Assembly: GCA_937880125.1 (NCBI GenBank)
Contig: CALFLU010000063.1
Location: forward strand, 1 to 5,374
Reading direction: 5' to 3'
From: an uncultured Eubacteriaceae bacterium
GTDB lineage: Bacteria > Bacillota > Clostridia > Eubacteriales > UBA1433
Length of the DNA: 5,374 bases
The notes under the pieces were generated by a model that was not told the DNA's origin, ran no database searches, and saw nothing but the letters and a program-made list of their open reading frames with translations. The translations under genes were made by a program, and so were the position numbers. Positions 1-5,346 of this stretch are shown here, in pieces. Every line of letters begins with the position of its first letter. The stretch's first letter is position 1.

Positions 1-16
1 GGGGTATAGTATATTT
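1..16 (+). promoter_or_regulatory. Possible -10 box and right half of a CsoR operator upstream of copA
   Basis: The window opens with GGGGTATAGT. TATAGT at 5-10 matches the TATAAT -10 consensus at five of six positions and would place transcription start close before the ribosome binding site. The GGGGTAT run at 1-7 resembles the right half of the pseudo-palindromic CsoR operator (TACCC, short spacer, GGGTA) known from copper operons of Bacillota. The left half and any -35 box would lie outside the window, so this is a partial view. A CsoR gene lies in the same operon, which makes autorepression at this site plausible. Confidence 0.4.
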
Positions 17-31
17 TCGCGGAGGCGCACC

Positions 32-2575
32 ATGAAACAAAAACTTCAGGTAACTGGAATGACTTGTTCGGCATGCTCGGCACGGGTCGGCAAAGATGTC
101 TCAGCGCTCAACGGCGTTCGCCATGCCGATGTAAACTTGCTGACAAACAGCATGGTTGTGGAGTATGACCCGTCCGTTATCACACTCAACGATATCATTG
201 CCGCCGTAGAAAAAGCGGGGTACGGTGCATCTCTTCCTGCTTCGTCAACACCCGCGCCATCAAACACTGTCGAGCAAAGCGCAAAGCAAGAATTGTCTTT
301 TATGAAGACTCGCCTCATCATCTCCTTTGTCTTTATGATTCCCCTGATGTATATTTCCATGGGGCATATGTTTTCTTGGCCTTTTATGGCCTGGGCGCAC
401 GATGTATCCAACGCGGTATCCTTTGCGTTTCTTCAGTTTCTTTTGACACTTCCTATCGTCTATGTTAATCGCAAATACTATCAATCGGGTTTTCGTTCCC
501 TTTACTCACGGGCACCGAATATGGATTCCTTAATCGCCATCGGCTCCACTGCAGCCCTAATTTATGGCATCTATGCCGTTTTTGTCATCGGTCGCAGTTT
601 GGGTCTTGGACAAAATGACGTTGCCATGATGTATGCGATGAATTTATATTTTGAGTCTGCTGCAATGATTTTGACACTTATTACTTTAGGTAAATTCTTA
701 GAATCCCGCAGCAAAAGCAAAACAACCCAAGCCATCGAAAAACTCATGGATTTGGCGCCAAAAACGGCGACGGTAATGCGCGGTGATAAAGAAGTCGAAA
801 TCCCCGCAGACGATATTGTCGTCGGCGACATTGTTTTGGTCAAGCCCGGTCAGGCTATTGCCGTAGACGGCGTCATCGTCGAAGGCAGCAGCACCATTGA
901 TGAGTCCGCCATCACCGGCGAGAGCATTCCTGTCACAAAAACCGTGGGCGACAGCGTTATTTCGGCGACCATCAATAAAACGGGTGCGTTTAAATTTGAA
1001 GCACAAAAGATTGGTGCAAACACGACCTTATCACAAATCATACAACTTGTGGAGGAAGCTTCTTCTTCCAAAGCACCCATTTCTAAGCTCGCAGATAAAA
1101 TCAGCGGCATTTTTGTACCCATCGTCATGCTCATTGCCGTCGCTGCCACGGTCATTTGGCTCCTTGCAGGCAAACCTTTCAGTTTTGCCTTGTCCATCGG
1201 CATTGCTGTTCTGGTCATTTCCTGCCCCTGTGCACTGGGTCTGGCCACCCCTGTTGCCATTATGGTCGGCACAGGCAAAGGCGCCTCCAACGGCATTTTG
1301 ATTAAATCCGCCGAGGCACTGGAAAATGCACACCACATCGATACCATCATACTCGACAAAACGGGAACCATCACCGAAGGCAGTCCGCGAGTCACAGATA
1401 TTTTCACCGCACAGGGCGTCTTGCAAGATCATTTGCTGCAAATTGCATCGTCCCTGGAGCAGTCCTCCGAGCATCCCCTGGCACACGCCATCGTTTCCTA
1501 TGCCGAGGCACATCATATTGCCGCTTTAAAAGTGACAAATTTCCGGGCACACCCCGGCAAAGGTCTTCAAGCGACAATTGACGGCAACATATACCTGGCA
1601 GGCAATGCCTACTTTTTACGAGAAAAAAATATAGACCTTGGTTTGACGCAACAAACAGCCAACGCCTTTGCCGACGAGGGCAAAACGCCGCTTTATTTTG
1701 CCGATGAAGGCAAAGTTTTGGGCGTCATTGCCGTAGCCGACACCATCAAACCCACAAGCAAAGAAGCTATCAGACAACTTAAGGCCATGAACATTGATGT
1801 CATCATGCTCACGGGAGACAATCAAAAAACAGCCGAGGCCATTCAAAGCCAACTCGATATTGACACGGCTATAGCCCAGGTTTTGCCCCAGGACAAAGAA
1901 GCCCATGTGCGCCGCCTGCAAAAGGAAGGCAGACATGTGGCCATGGTGGGTGACGGCATCAACGATGCCCCGGCCCTTGCCCGTGCCGATGTTGGCATAG
2001 CCATTGGCGCAGGCAGCGATATTGCCATTGACTCAGCGGATATTGTCCTGGTGAAAAGTGATTTGATGGATGTACTCATCGCCATATCTCTAAGCAAGGC
2101 TACCATCCGCAACATCAAGCAAAACCTCTTTTGGGCGTTTTTCTACAACGCCTTGGGCATTCCCCTGGCAGCAGGCGCACTTTATCCCCTGCTTGGCTGG
2201 ACGCTCAGCCCCATGATTGCCGCTGGTGCCATGAGCTTAAGCAGCATTTTTGTCGTAACCAACGCACTGCGCCTAAAATTTTTCCACCCCGTTTTCCCCA
2301 AAAAAACGGCTGACATATCCCTAGGTTCCACCAATTTATTATTAGGAGAAAAACCAATGAAACTACAGAAGACCCTGCACATCGAAGGCATGAGCTGTGC
2401 TCATTGCAAAGCCGCAGTAGAAAAAGCCCTTAACACACTTGAAGGCGTCGACGCCGAAGTGGATTTGGACAAAAAAATCGCGCGCCTCACGCTGTCTGAA
2501 CCGATTGATGATGCGCTGTTAAAAAAGACCGTTACCGATGCGGGATATGAGGTTCTTTCCGTTACAAATGATTGA
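32..2575 (+). CDS. copA: Copper-exporting P1B-1-type ATPase with N- and C-terminal HMA domains
   Basis: This is an inner-membrane pump that uses ATP to export Cu+ from the cytoplasm. The 847-residue product starts with an HMA domain (about 4-66) carrying GMTCSAC, with copper ligands C12 and C15. The transmembrane region begins near residue 91. The actuator motif TGES is at 295-298, the membrane copper site CPC at 398-400, the phosphorylated aspartate D442 lies in DKTGT, the ATP-binding HP is at 481-482, TGDN is at 594-597 and GDGIND at 640-645. YN at 705-706 and MSLSS at 734-738 complete the signature of the Cu+-specific P1B-1 subgroup. A second HMA domain follows at about 778-843 with GMSCAHC (C789, C792). 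It is reached through a linker (about 754-775) that does not look like part of the pump. Single-HMA CopA proteins usually end soon after the last membrane helix, so the tail is an addition. The start is fixed by GGAGG at 21-25, six bases before ATG. The stop lies inside the csoR SD, so the two genes are probably cotranscribed and translationally close. Confidence 0.97.
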   Translation: MKQKLQVTGMTCSACSARVGKDVSALNGVRHADVNLLTNSMVVEYDPSVITLNDIIAAVEKAGYGASLPASSTPAPSNTVEQSAKQELSFMKTRLIISFVFMIPLMYISMGHMFSWPFMAWAHDVSNAVSFAFLQFLLTLPIVYVNRKYYQSGFRSLYSRAPNMDSLIAIGSTAALIYGIYAVFVIGRSLGLGQNDVAMMYAMNLYFESAAMILTLITLGKFLESRSKSKTTQAIEKLMDLAPKTATVMRGDKEVEIPADDIVVGDIVLVKPGQAIAVDGVIVEGSSTIDESAITGESIPVTKTVGDSVISATINKTGAFKFEAQKIGANTTLSQIIQLVEEASSSKAPISKLADKISGIFVPIVMLIAVAATVIWLLAGKPFSFALSIGIAVLVISCPCALGLATPVAIMVGTGKGASNGILIKSAEALENAHHIDTIILDKTGTITEGSPRVTDIFTAQGVLQDHLLQIASSLEQSSEHPLAHAIVSYAEAHHIAALKVTNFRAHPGKGLQATIDGNIYLAGNAYFLREKNIDLGLTQQTANAFADEGKTPLYFADEGKVLGVIAVADTIKPTSKEAIRQLKAMNIDVIMLTGDNQKTAEAIQSQLDIDTAIAQVLPQDKEAHVRRLQKEGRHVAMVGDGINDAPALARADVGIAIGAGSDIAIDSADIVLVKSDLMDVLIAISLSKATIRNIKQNLFWAFFYNALGIPLAAGALYPLLGWTLSPMIAAGAMSLSSIFVVTNALRLKFFHPVFPKKTADISLGSTNLLLGEKPMKLQKTLHIEGMSCAHCKAAVEKALNTLEGVDAEVDLDKKIARLTLSEPIDDALLKKTVTDAGYEVLSVTND
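2289..2313 (+). other. A7 tract in a small hairpin followed by a -1-frame TGA at the pump/chaperone junction
   Basis: CCGTTTT at 2289-2295 pairs perfectly with AAAACGG at 2303-2309 around a seven-base loop. Seven A's (2300-2306) follow CCCC. In the copA frame they are read AAA AAA ACG (K757, K758, T759). One base backward (-1), or one extra A, changes the reading to AAC GGC TGA, with the stop at 2311-2313. That would end CopA at about 760 residues, right after the catalytic core. The pairing and the stop are visible directly. That slippage or length variation actually occurs is inference. Confidence 0.4.
2344..2348 (+). promoter_or_regulatory. Internal Shine-Dalgarno for a CopZ-like start inside copA
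   Basis: AGGAG lies eight bases upstream of an in-frame ATG at 2357. Both strength and spacing match the SD sites that start the real genes in this window. It encodes part of the linker between the pump core and the C-terminal HMA domain, a region with no obvious protein-level constraint. Confidence 0.5.
2357..2575 (+). CDS. Possible internally initiated CopZ-like copper chaperone (C-terminal HMA domain of copA)
   Basis: From ATG 2357 the copA frame encodes a self-contained 72-residue HMA protein, close to the usual size of the cytosolic Cu+ chaperone CopZ (about 70 residues). It has the family layout: a first strand, GMSCAHC with ligands C14 and C17, a helix, and a final AGYEV strand. Freestanding CopZ delivers Cu+ to CopA and exchanges copper with CsoR. 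The ATG is preceded by AGGAG at 2344-2348. Two readings are possible. The fused CopA-HMA protein may be the only product, with the SD left over from a former copZ gene, or free CopZ may also be made by internal initiation. The sequence alone cannot decide this. The domain call is firm; separate expression is inference. Confidence 0.42.
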   Translation: MKLQKTLHIEGMSCAHCKAAVEKALNTLEGVDAEVDLDKKIARLTLSEPIDDALLKKTVTDAGYEVLSVTND

Positions 2576-2586
2576 GGAGGATTATC

Positions 2587-2850
2587 ATGAAAGCGGACAA
2601 AAAAAAGACCATGCGGCTTCTTAAAACGGCACGCGGACAAATTGAGGGCCTCATCAAAATGGTGGAGGAAGACCGATACTGCGTCGACATCTCCAACCAG
2701 CTTTTGGCAACCCAAGCCATTTTGCGAAATCTCAACCGTGAAATTTTGCATGCCCACCTCACCTCCTGTGTGCAAAATACCTTAGAAACCGCCGAACAAC
2801 ACGAAAAAATCAACGAAATCATTGTTCTCGTGGACAAACTTGCCAAATGA
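2587..2850 (+). CDS. csoR: Copper-sensing transcriptional repressor, CsoR family
   Basis: This is a small all-helical DNA-binding protein of 87 residues, the usual CsoR size. Members of the family repress copper-export operons and leave DNA when Cu+ binds. The family N-terminal helix signature ARGQIEGL is at 15-22. The Cu+ ligands of the C-H-C type are C32, H57 and C61, with HLTSC matching the His-x3-Cys spacing of Mycobacterium tuberculosis CsoR (Cys36, His61, Cys65). The second-shell residues Y31, directly before the first Cys, and E77, 16 residues after the last, also fit. This separates it from RcnR, FrmR and CstR relatives. ATG 2587 is chosen because AGGAGG (2575-2580) stands six bases before it; an upstream in-frame TTG at 2572 sits on the SD itself. 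The gene begins 11 bases after the copA stop, so it probably shares the copA transcript and controls its own level. Its position downstream of copA, rather than upstream, is less common. Confidence 0.95.
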   Translation: MKADKKKTMRLLKTARGQIEGLIKMVEEDRYCVDISNQLLATQAILRNLNREILHAHLTSCVQNTLETAEQHEKINEIIVLVDKLAK

Positions 2851-2875
2851 AAAATGCACCGTTTCGGTGCATTTT
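2851..2875 (+). terminator. Intrinsic terminator of the copA-csoR operon, probably bidirectional
   Basis: AAAATGCACC (2851-2860) pairs perfectly with GGTGCATTTT (2866-2875) around GTTTC, starting directly after the csoR stop. The T-run is the 3' side of the stem on the plus strand. On the minus strand the hairpin is followed by TTTTT, so it can also end transcription of the convergent gene at 2992-3735. The pairing is clear; use on both strands is inferred from the convergent arrangement. Confidence 0.85.
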
Positions 2876-2930
2876 CATAAAAGACTATTCGTTGAAAATT
2901 TTCATCATTCACTGAAAAAAAATATTTTAT

Positions 2931-2953
2931 TGCAAAAACACCACGCATCACAA
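2931..2953. repeat. Left copy of a 23-bp imperfect direct repeat flanking the DUF6882-like gene
   Basis: This copy and 3766-3788 share TGCAAAAA, CCA and GCATCACAA at the same spacing, with 20 of 23 positions identical. This copy lies just past the 3' end of the DUF6882-like gene; the other lies between that gene's start and the next gene. It could be insertion scar, duplication, or an intergenic element repeated after two genes. Confidence 0.5.
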
Positions 2954-2991
2954 CGCAAAGACGCATTCCTACTGACAAACATTTCTTTGCG

Positions 2992-3735
2992 TCAATCGAA
3001 TGTTATGGATAATATACGCAACCCATCCCGACTCGGTTCAAATAATACGGTTAAGTCTTGCTCAAAATGGGCAACGAGTCTATTTTCTTCCTGCCACTCA
3101 TAGGGTGTATTGTTCCAGCGTAAAAAGCTTTCAATAAATATTTTGTCATTTAATCTGTACTGCTCCATGCACTCCAAGGCAGTGCGCACAAAGCGCTGAA
3201 TGGGCACCGGCTCAAACACCGCATCCGGCACGTTTGACAGCGCCACATAGGCGGCACCGCCCGAATAAGGGCACTTATAATAACACAGTTTTTCGTCCGA
3301 GATTCCGCAAGTGATAATCGAGAGATTGTGCCCGTTTAATTCTTCGTCCAATGCCATTGATTCATTGATCAGCGGTTCCAGCCTCCAGTTTTTGCCCAAC
3401 GCATTGGTTTTGTTTGCAAGGGTGAGCAATCTTTTATCAAATCCGTTGATATTTACCCAACCCCAAAGCCATGTATTTTGAATCTGAGACTCGCTGCCGA
3501 TAAACTGCAAAGGATATTCGTCTCGACCAAAGAGTATCACCCCTCTTTGAAAATCAACATTCCAATCTCTGTCTTTGACCACAAATTCACCGCAAGCATT
3601 CTGAATGGCACGCATCTTGCCTAAACAGGCCGAAAACACCTCACGCCAGTTGCTCTTATCGATGTCATATCCGCCATCAAAAATCGATTTTTTCGTTAAA
3701 TGTTTTTCTTCAGTCTTTTTTTTGAACCATTTCAT
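2992..3735 (-). CDS. DUF6882-like protein of unknown function
   Basis: The product has 247 residues and no enzyme motif I can name. It starts with a short lysine-rich stretch (MKWFKKKTEEK), has no clear signal peptide or membrane helix, and is probably cytosolic. The tryptophan-rich NTWLWGWVN at about 87-95, preceded by IGSES, resembles the core motif I associate with DUF6882. That assignment is from memory of the motif and is moderate in certainty. Other visible points are CYYKCPYSGGAAYV (151-164), with two cysteines that are unlikely to bind metal alone, and an acidic-aromatic C-terminal part (about 191-247). ATG 3735 is chosen because GGAGG stands six bases before it. A longer in-frame start at 3786 has no SD and would begin in the loop of the preceding gene's terminator. 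It lies 76 bases downstream of the redox gene, across that terminator, so it is either separately transcribed or reached by read-through. Confidence 0.8.
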   Translation of the reverse strand: MKWFKKKTEEKHLTKKSIFDGGYDIDKSNWREVFSACLGKMRAIQNACGEFVVKDRDWNVDFQRGVILFGRDEYPLQFIGSESQIQNTWLWGWVNINGFDKRLLTLANKTNALGKNWRLEPLINESMALDEELNGHNLSIITCGISDEKLCYYKCPYSGGAAYVALSNVPDAVFEPVPIQRFVRTALECMEQYRLNDKIFIESFLRWNNTPYEWQEENRLVAHFEQDLTVLFEPSRDGLRILSITFD

Positions 3736-3740
3736 TTTAC

Positions 3741-3746
3741 TCCTCC
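3741..3746 (-). promoter_or_regulatory. Ribosome binding site deciding the start of the DUF6882-like gene
   Basis: On the minus strand GGAGGA occupies 3746-3741, and its GGAGG core lies six bases before ATG at 3735. This supports the shorter 247-residue protein over the 264-residue reading. Confidence 0.8.
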
Positions 3747-3765
3747 GTATAAGCAGATTTTTCGC

Positions 3766-3788
3766 TGCAAAAATCCCATGCATCACAA
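3766..3788. repeat. Right copy of the 23-bp imperfect direct repeat
   Basis: It matches 2931-2953 at 20 of 23 positions. This copy overlaps one stem arm and the loop of the terminator at 3769-3797. The left copy has no matching partner arm, so the repeat is not simply two equivalent terminators. Confidence 0.5.
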
Positions 3789-3797
3789 GGGATTTTT
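3769..3797 (-). terminator. Intrinsic terminator of the glutaredoxin/zinc-ribbon gene
   Basis: AAAAATCCC (3769-3777) and GGGATTTTT (3789-3797) form a perfect nine-base stem with an 11-base loop, 14 bases after the stop of the minus-strand redox gene. In the minus-strand RNA the 3' arm ends in UUUUU. The 3' arm can also pair with a second AAAAATC copy (3756-3762, minus-strand reading) close before the next gene's SD, giving a competing seven-base hairpin. Confidence 0.65.
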
Positions 3798-3811
3798 AAT
3801 GGTTTTAGTTT

Positions 3812-4150
3812 CTATGGCGTCCATTCAAAGACATTTTTACAAGACGGGCAAGTTACACTCAGTTTGCCCTTGTTGTTGGGTACACGCATTTTACTTTGGC
3901 ATTGCGGGCAAGCGGCAATGCGGTGATCCACAAGCGCAAGAATTTTTTCTTTGTCAAAACCCACGACAATATCGCTGCCGATCATCAACACCGGCACCCC
4001 GCTGATGTTTCGTTTAACAAGCTGCTCTCTTGCCTTGGCATCTTTTTGAATATCCCGTTCCGTATATTGAATATTATTTTGTGTCATAAAAGTTTTTGCC
4101 ATTTGACAATATCCGCAGGACTGCGTTGTAAATATCGTTACTTTTTTCAA
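3812..4150 (-). CDS. Glutaredoxin-like thioredoxin-fold protein with C-terminal zinc ribbon
   Basis: The 112-residue protein has two parts. Residues 1-77 are a glutaredoxin/NrdH-like fold: first strand KKVTIFTT, active-site CGYC (C12, C15), cis-proline P53 in SGVPVL, and VVGFD, which corresponds to the conserved glycine-containing segment. Proteins of this type reduce disulfides or transfer thiol redox state. Residues 81-104 form a CPQC-x16-CPSC zinc ribbon (C81, C84, C101, C104) with the RVPNNKGKLSVTCP pattern of small bacterial zinc ribbons; this part probably binds Zn2+ structurally or mediates contacts. The start is TTG at 4150, supported by GAGGAG (4162-4157) six bases before it. The first internal ATG (M18) would lose the active site, so TTG is firm. 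A -10 box lies just upstream and a terminator downstream, so it may be monocistronic. Its natural substrate is unknown. Proximity to copper genes is suggestive, but they are convergent and separated by another gene. Confidence 0.88.
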   Translation of the reverse strand: MKKVTIFTTQSCGYCQMAKTFMTQNNIQYTERDIQKDAKAREQLVKRNISGVPVLMIGSDIVVGFDKEKILALVDHRIAACPQCQSKMRVPNNKGKLSVTCPSCKNVFEWTP

Positions 4151-4156
4151 TTTGTT

Positions 4157-4162
4157 CTCCTC
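4157..4162 (-). promoter_or_regulatory. Ribosome binding site supporting a TTG start
   Basis: GAGGAG on the minus strand (4162-4157) lies six bases before TTG 4150. No ATG or GTG is available at this spacing, so the rare start codon is the supported one. A TTG start usually lowers translation relative to ATG. Confidence 0.85.
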
Positions 4163-4181
4163 AAAACTTTTTTATCAATTT

Positions 4182-4187
4182 ATTATA
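4182..4187 (-). promoter_or_regulatory. Consensus -10 box for the glutaredoxin/zinc-ribbon gene
   Basis: The minus strand reads GGGTATAATAAA, with a perfect TATAAT at 4187-4182, 37 bases upstream of the TTG start. No good -35 hexamer appears at 16-18 bases; the best is TCGGCA at a short 15-base spacing. The GGGTATAAT context resembles the GGGGTATAGT at the left edge of the window ahead of copA. Confidence 0.55.
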
Positions 4188-4438
4188 CCCTAAATTTTTA
4201 TATGCCGAAACATGCATTTAAAATAACTCGATGCAGTTTATAGCTTGTGTCAACCAAATTCTTTTCAAACTTTCACGATACAGAGAAAGCCTTACTTTTA
4301 AGCAAGCACAAAATAACATGATAGTCCATACATACAAACAATTTGACCAAACAGTAATGCCGCTTTATTTAGCCCCGTCGATGATTCTTTTACCACCGCA
4401 ACCGCTACTTCAATGAAAAACAATAAAGCAATCTTTGC
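4188..4438. other. Intergenic region without a convincing gene
   Basis: This AT-rich stretch separates the accA terminator from the redox-gene promoter. No tRNA, riboswitch or ORF with an SD was recognised. On the minus strand about 43 codons before a TAA at 4300-4298 read as a hydrophobic segment without a plausible start signal (KAALLFGQIVCMYGL lies in it). It may be chance or a degraded gene end. Confidence 0.5.
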
Positions 4439-4474
4439 AATAAAATAAGAGGCATCTATGCCTCTTATTTTATT
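4439..4474 (-). terminator. Strong intrinsic terminator of the accA operon
   Basis: A perfect 16-base stem (4439-4454 with 4459-4474) closes on a TCTA loop. The GC-rich AGAGGCA core is flanked by an A/T-rich base, and the 3' arm on the minus strand ends in a T-rich stretch. It starts about 25 bases after the accA stop, the usual place for an operon end. The symmetrical A/T flanks mean it could also block plus-strand transcription. Confidence 0.9.
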
Positions 4475-4499
4475 TTCTCTATTTAAAACTGCACACCCG

Positions 4500-5288
4500 T
4501 CAATTTTCAAAAAATTCTCCAAAAGCACGGAACCGTTGATATCTGTTTTCCAACAGTGTCGCAATATCCGTATCTTGCTTTTCTTTCAAAAATTTTACCA
4601 ACAAATCTTTGATTATTTTGCTCGTCGCAGAAAAATCCTTTTTGTTTTCGGGAATAATCTTCTCTGCGACTTTCAATTTCAACATATCCTCTGCCGTCAG
4701 TTTCAAACTCTCTGCAGCGTCTTTTACCCGTTTGGGATCCTTCCACAAAATACTGGCGCAACCCTCGGGCGAAATCACCGAATACATGGCGTTTTCCAGC
4801 ATCCACACCTCGTCAGCCACCGCCAGGGCAAGGGCACCGCCACTGCCTCCTTCGCCGATGAAAATAGAGATAATCGGCGTTTTTAATGTCATCATTTCCA
4901 TTAAATTACTTGCAATGGCAAGACCTTGTCCACGCTCCTCCGGGCCAATGCCCGGAAATGCCCCCGCCGTATCCACAATGCACACCACAGGGCGACAAAA
5001 TTTTTCTGCCTGTTTCATGAGCCTCAGCGCTTTTCGATACCCTTCAGGGTTTGGAGAGCCAAAATTGCGATGTATCTTTTCTTTGGTTCCGGCACCTTTT
5101 TCGATGCCGATTACCGTAACACTCACGCCGTTAAAAGATGCAATGCCGCCAATGATGGAGCTATCATCCGCAAAGTAGCGATCTCCGTGAAATTCTATAA
5201 AATCTTCAAACAAACTTTCAATATATTTCAAGGTCGTAGGACGGTCCTTTGCCCTTGAAAGCTTCACTTTCTCATATGCGCCGCTCAT
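4500..5288 (-). CDS. accA: Acetyl-CoA carboxylase carboxyltransferase subunit alpha
   Basis: With AccD, AccA forms the cytosolic carboxyltransferase that moves CO2 from biotin on AccB to acetyl-CoA, making malonyl-CoA, the first committed step of fatty-acid synthesis. The 262-residue product is of the short Bacillota type (E. coli AccA is 319), with the N-terminal extension reduced. Family motifs in order are GDRYFADD near 35-42, NFGSPNPEGYRKALRLMK near 75-92, DTAGAFPGIGPEERGQG near 106-122, the oxyanion-hole loop GEGGSGGALAL near 146-156, and SPEGCASILWKD near 173-184. DTAGAF differs slightly from the usual DTPGAY, a mild substitution. ATG 5288 is preferred because GAGGG (5300-5296) stands seven bases before it; a TTG two codons upstream would be only one base from that SD. 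The start overlaps a preceding stop by ATGA, typical of translational coupling to accD. A strong terminator follows, so accA is the last gene of its operon. Confidence 0.97.
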   Translation of the reverse strand: MSGAYEKVKLSRAKDRPTTLKYIESLFEDFIEFHGDRYFADDSSIIGGIASFNGVSVTVIGIEKGAGTKEKIHRNFGSPNPEGYRKALRLMKQAEKFCRPVVCIVDTAGAFPGIGPEERGQGLAIASNLMEMMTLKTPIISIFIGEGGSGGALALAVADEVWMLENAMYSVISPEGCASILWKDPKRVKDAAESLKLTAEDMLKLKVAEKIIPENKKDFSATSKIIKDLLVKFLKEKQDTDIATLLENRYQRFRAFGEFFEN

Positions 5289-5310
5289 CTGCAATCCCTC
5301 TTTTCATGCA
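5283..5310. repeat. Left arm of a perfect 28-bp inverted repeat (accA SD and start)
   Basis: This stretch holds the accA SD and first codons. Its exact reverse complement occupies 5347-5374. The spacer is 36 bases, and three further bases (TGA/TCA) match beyond one mismatch inside the arms. Confidence 0.95.
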
Positions 5311-5346
5311 ATGACAAGATTTTACCAACCAACGCCTTTTGCTCAC
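5285..5346 (-). CDS. accD: C-terminal fragment of probable acetyl-CoA carboxylase carboxyltransferase subunit beta
   Basis: On the minus strand an open frame runs into TGA at 5287-5285, overlapping the accA ATG by four bases. Its last residues, ending KALVGKILSLHEKRDCR, resemble the usual AccD tail, in which a final helix ends in L-x-L-H. AccD supplies the zinc-ribbon half of the carboxyltransferase, and accD immediately before accA is the common Bacillota order. Only about 20 codons are credible. Upstream of 5346 the frame stays open to the window edge, but that stretch is an inverted copy of the accA start and should not be read as AccD. The call rests on position and a short tail. Confidence 0.5.

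Noticed and set aside
850..1407. 185-codon open frame on the minus strand inside copA
   Set aside because: It lies antisense to strongly conserved copA motifs, has methionine- and serine-rich low-information sequence, and has no family motif. It is a shadow of the coding frame.
2572..2586. TTG start extending csoR by five codons
   Set aside because: The extension is encoded by the SD itself (AGGAGG), and the ATG at 2587 has ideal spacing and gives the normal CsoR length.
2953..2992. Hairpin ACGCAAAG/CTTTGCGT at the 3' end of the DUF6882-like gene as a terminator
   Set aside because: It has only eight base pairs, a 24-base loop and no following T-run, and it overlaps the stop codon. The bidirectional hairpin at 2851-2875 is the better terminator.
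3736..3786. Upstream ATG adding 17 residues to the DUF6882-like protein
   Set aside because: There is no SD before it, it starts in the loop of a terminator hairpin, and a strong SD sits before the ATG at 3735.
4609..5178. 189-codon open frame on the plus strand across accA
   Set aside because: It is antisense to accA catalytic motifs and has no recognisable domain.
5289..5294. TTG start for accA two codons upstream
   Set aside because: The SD GAGGG would be only one base from the TTG; spacing fits the ATG at 5288.
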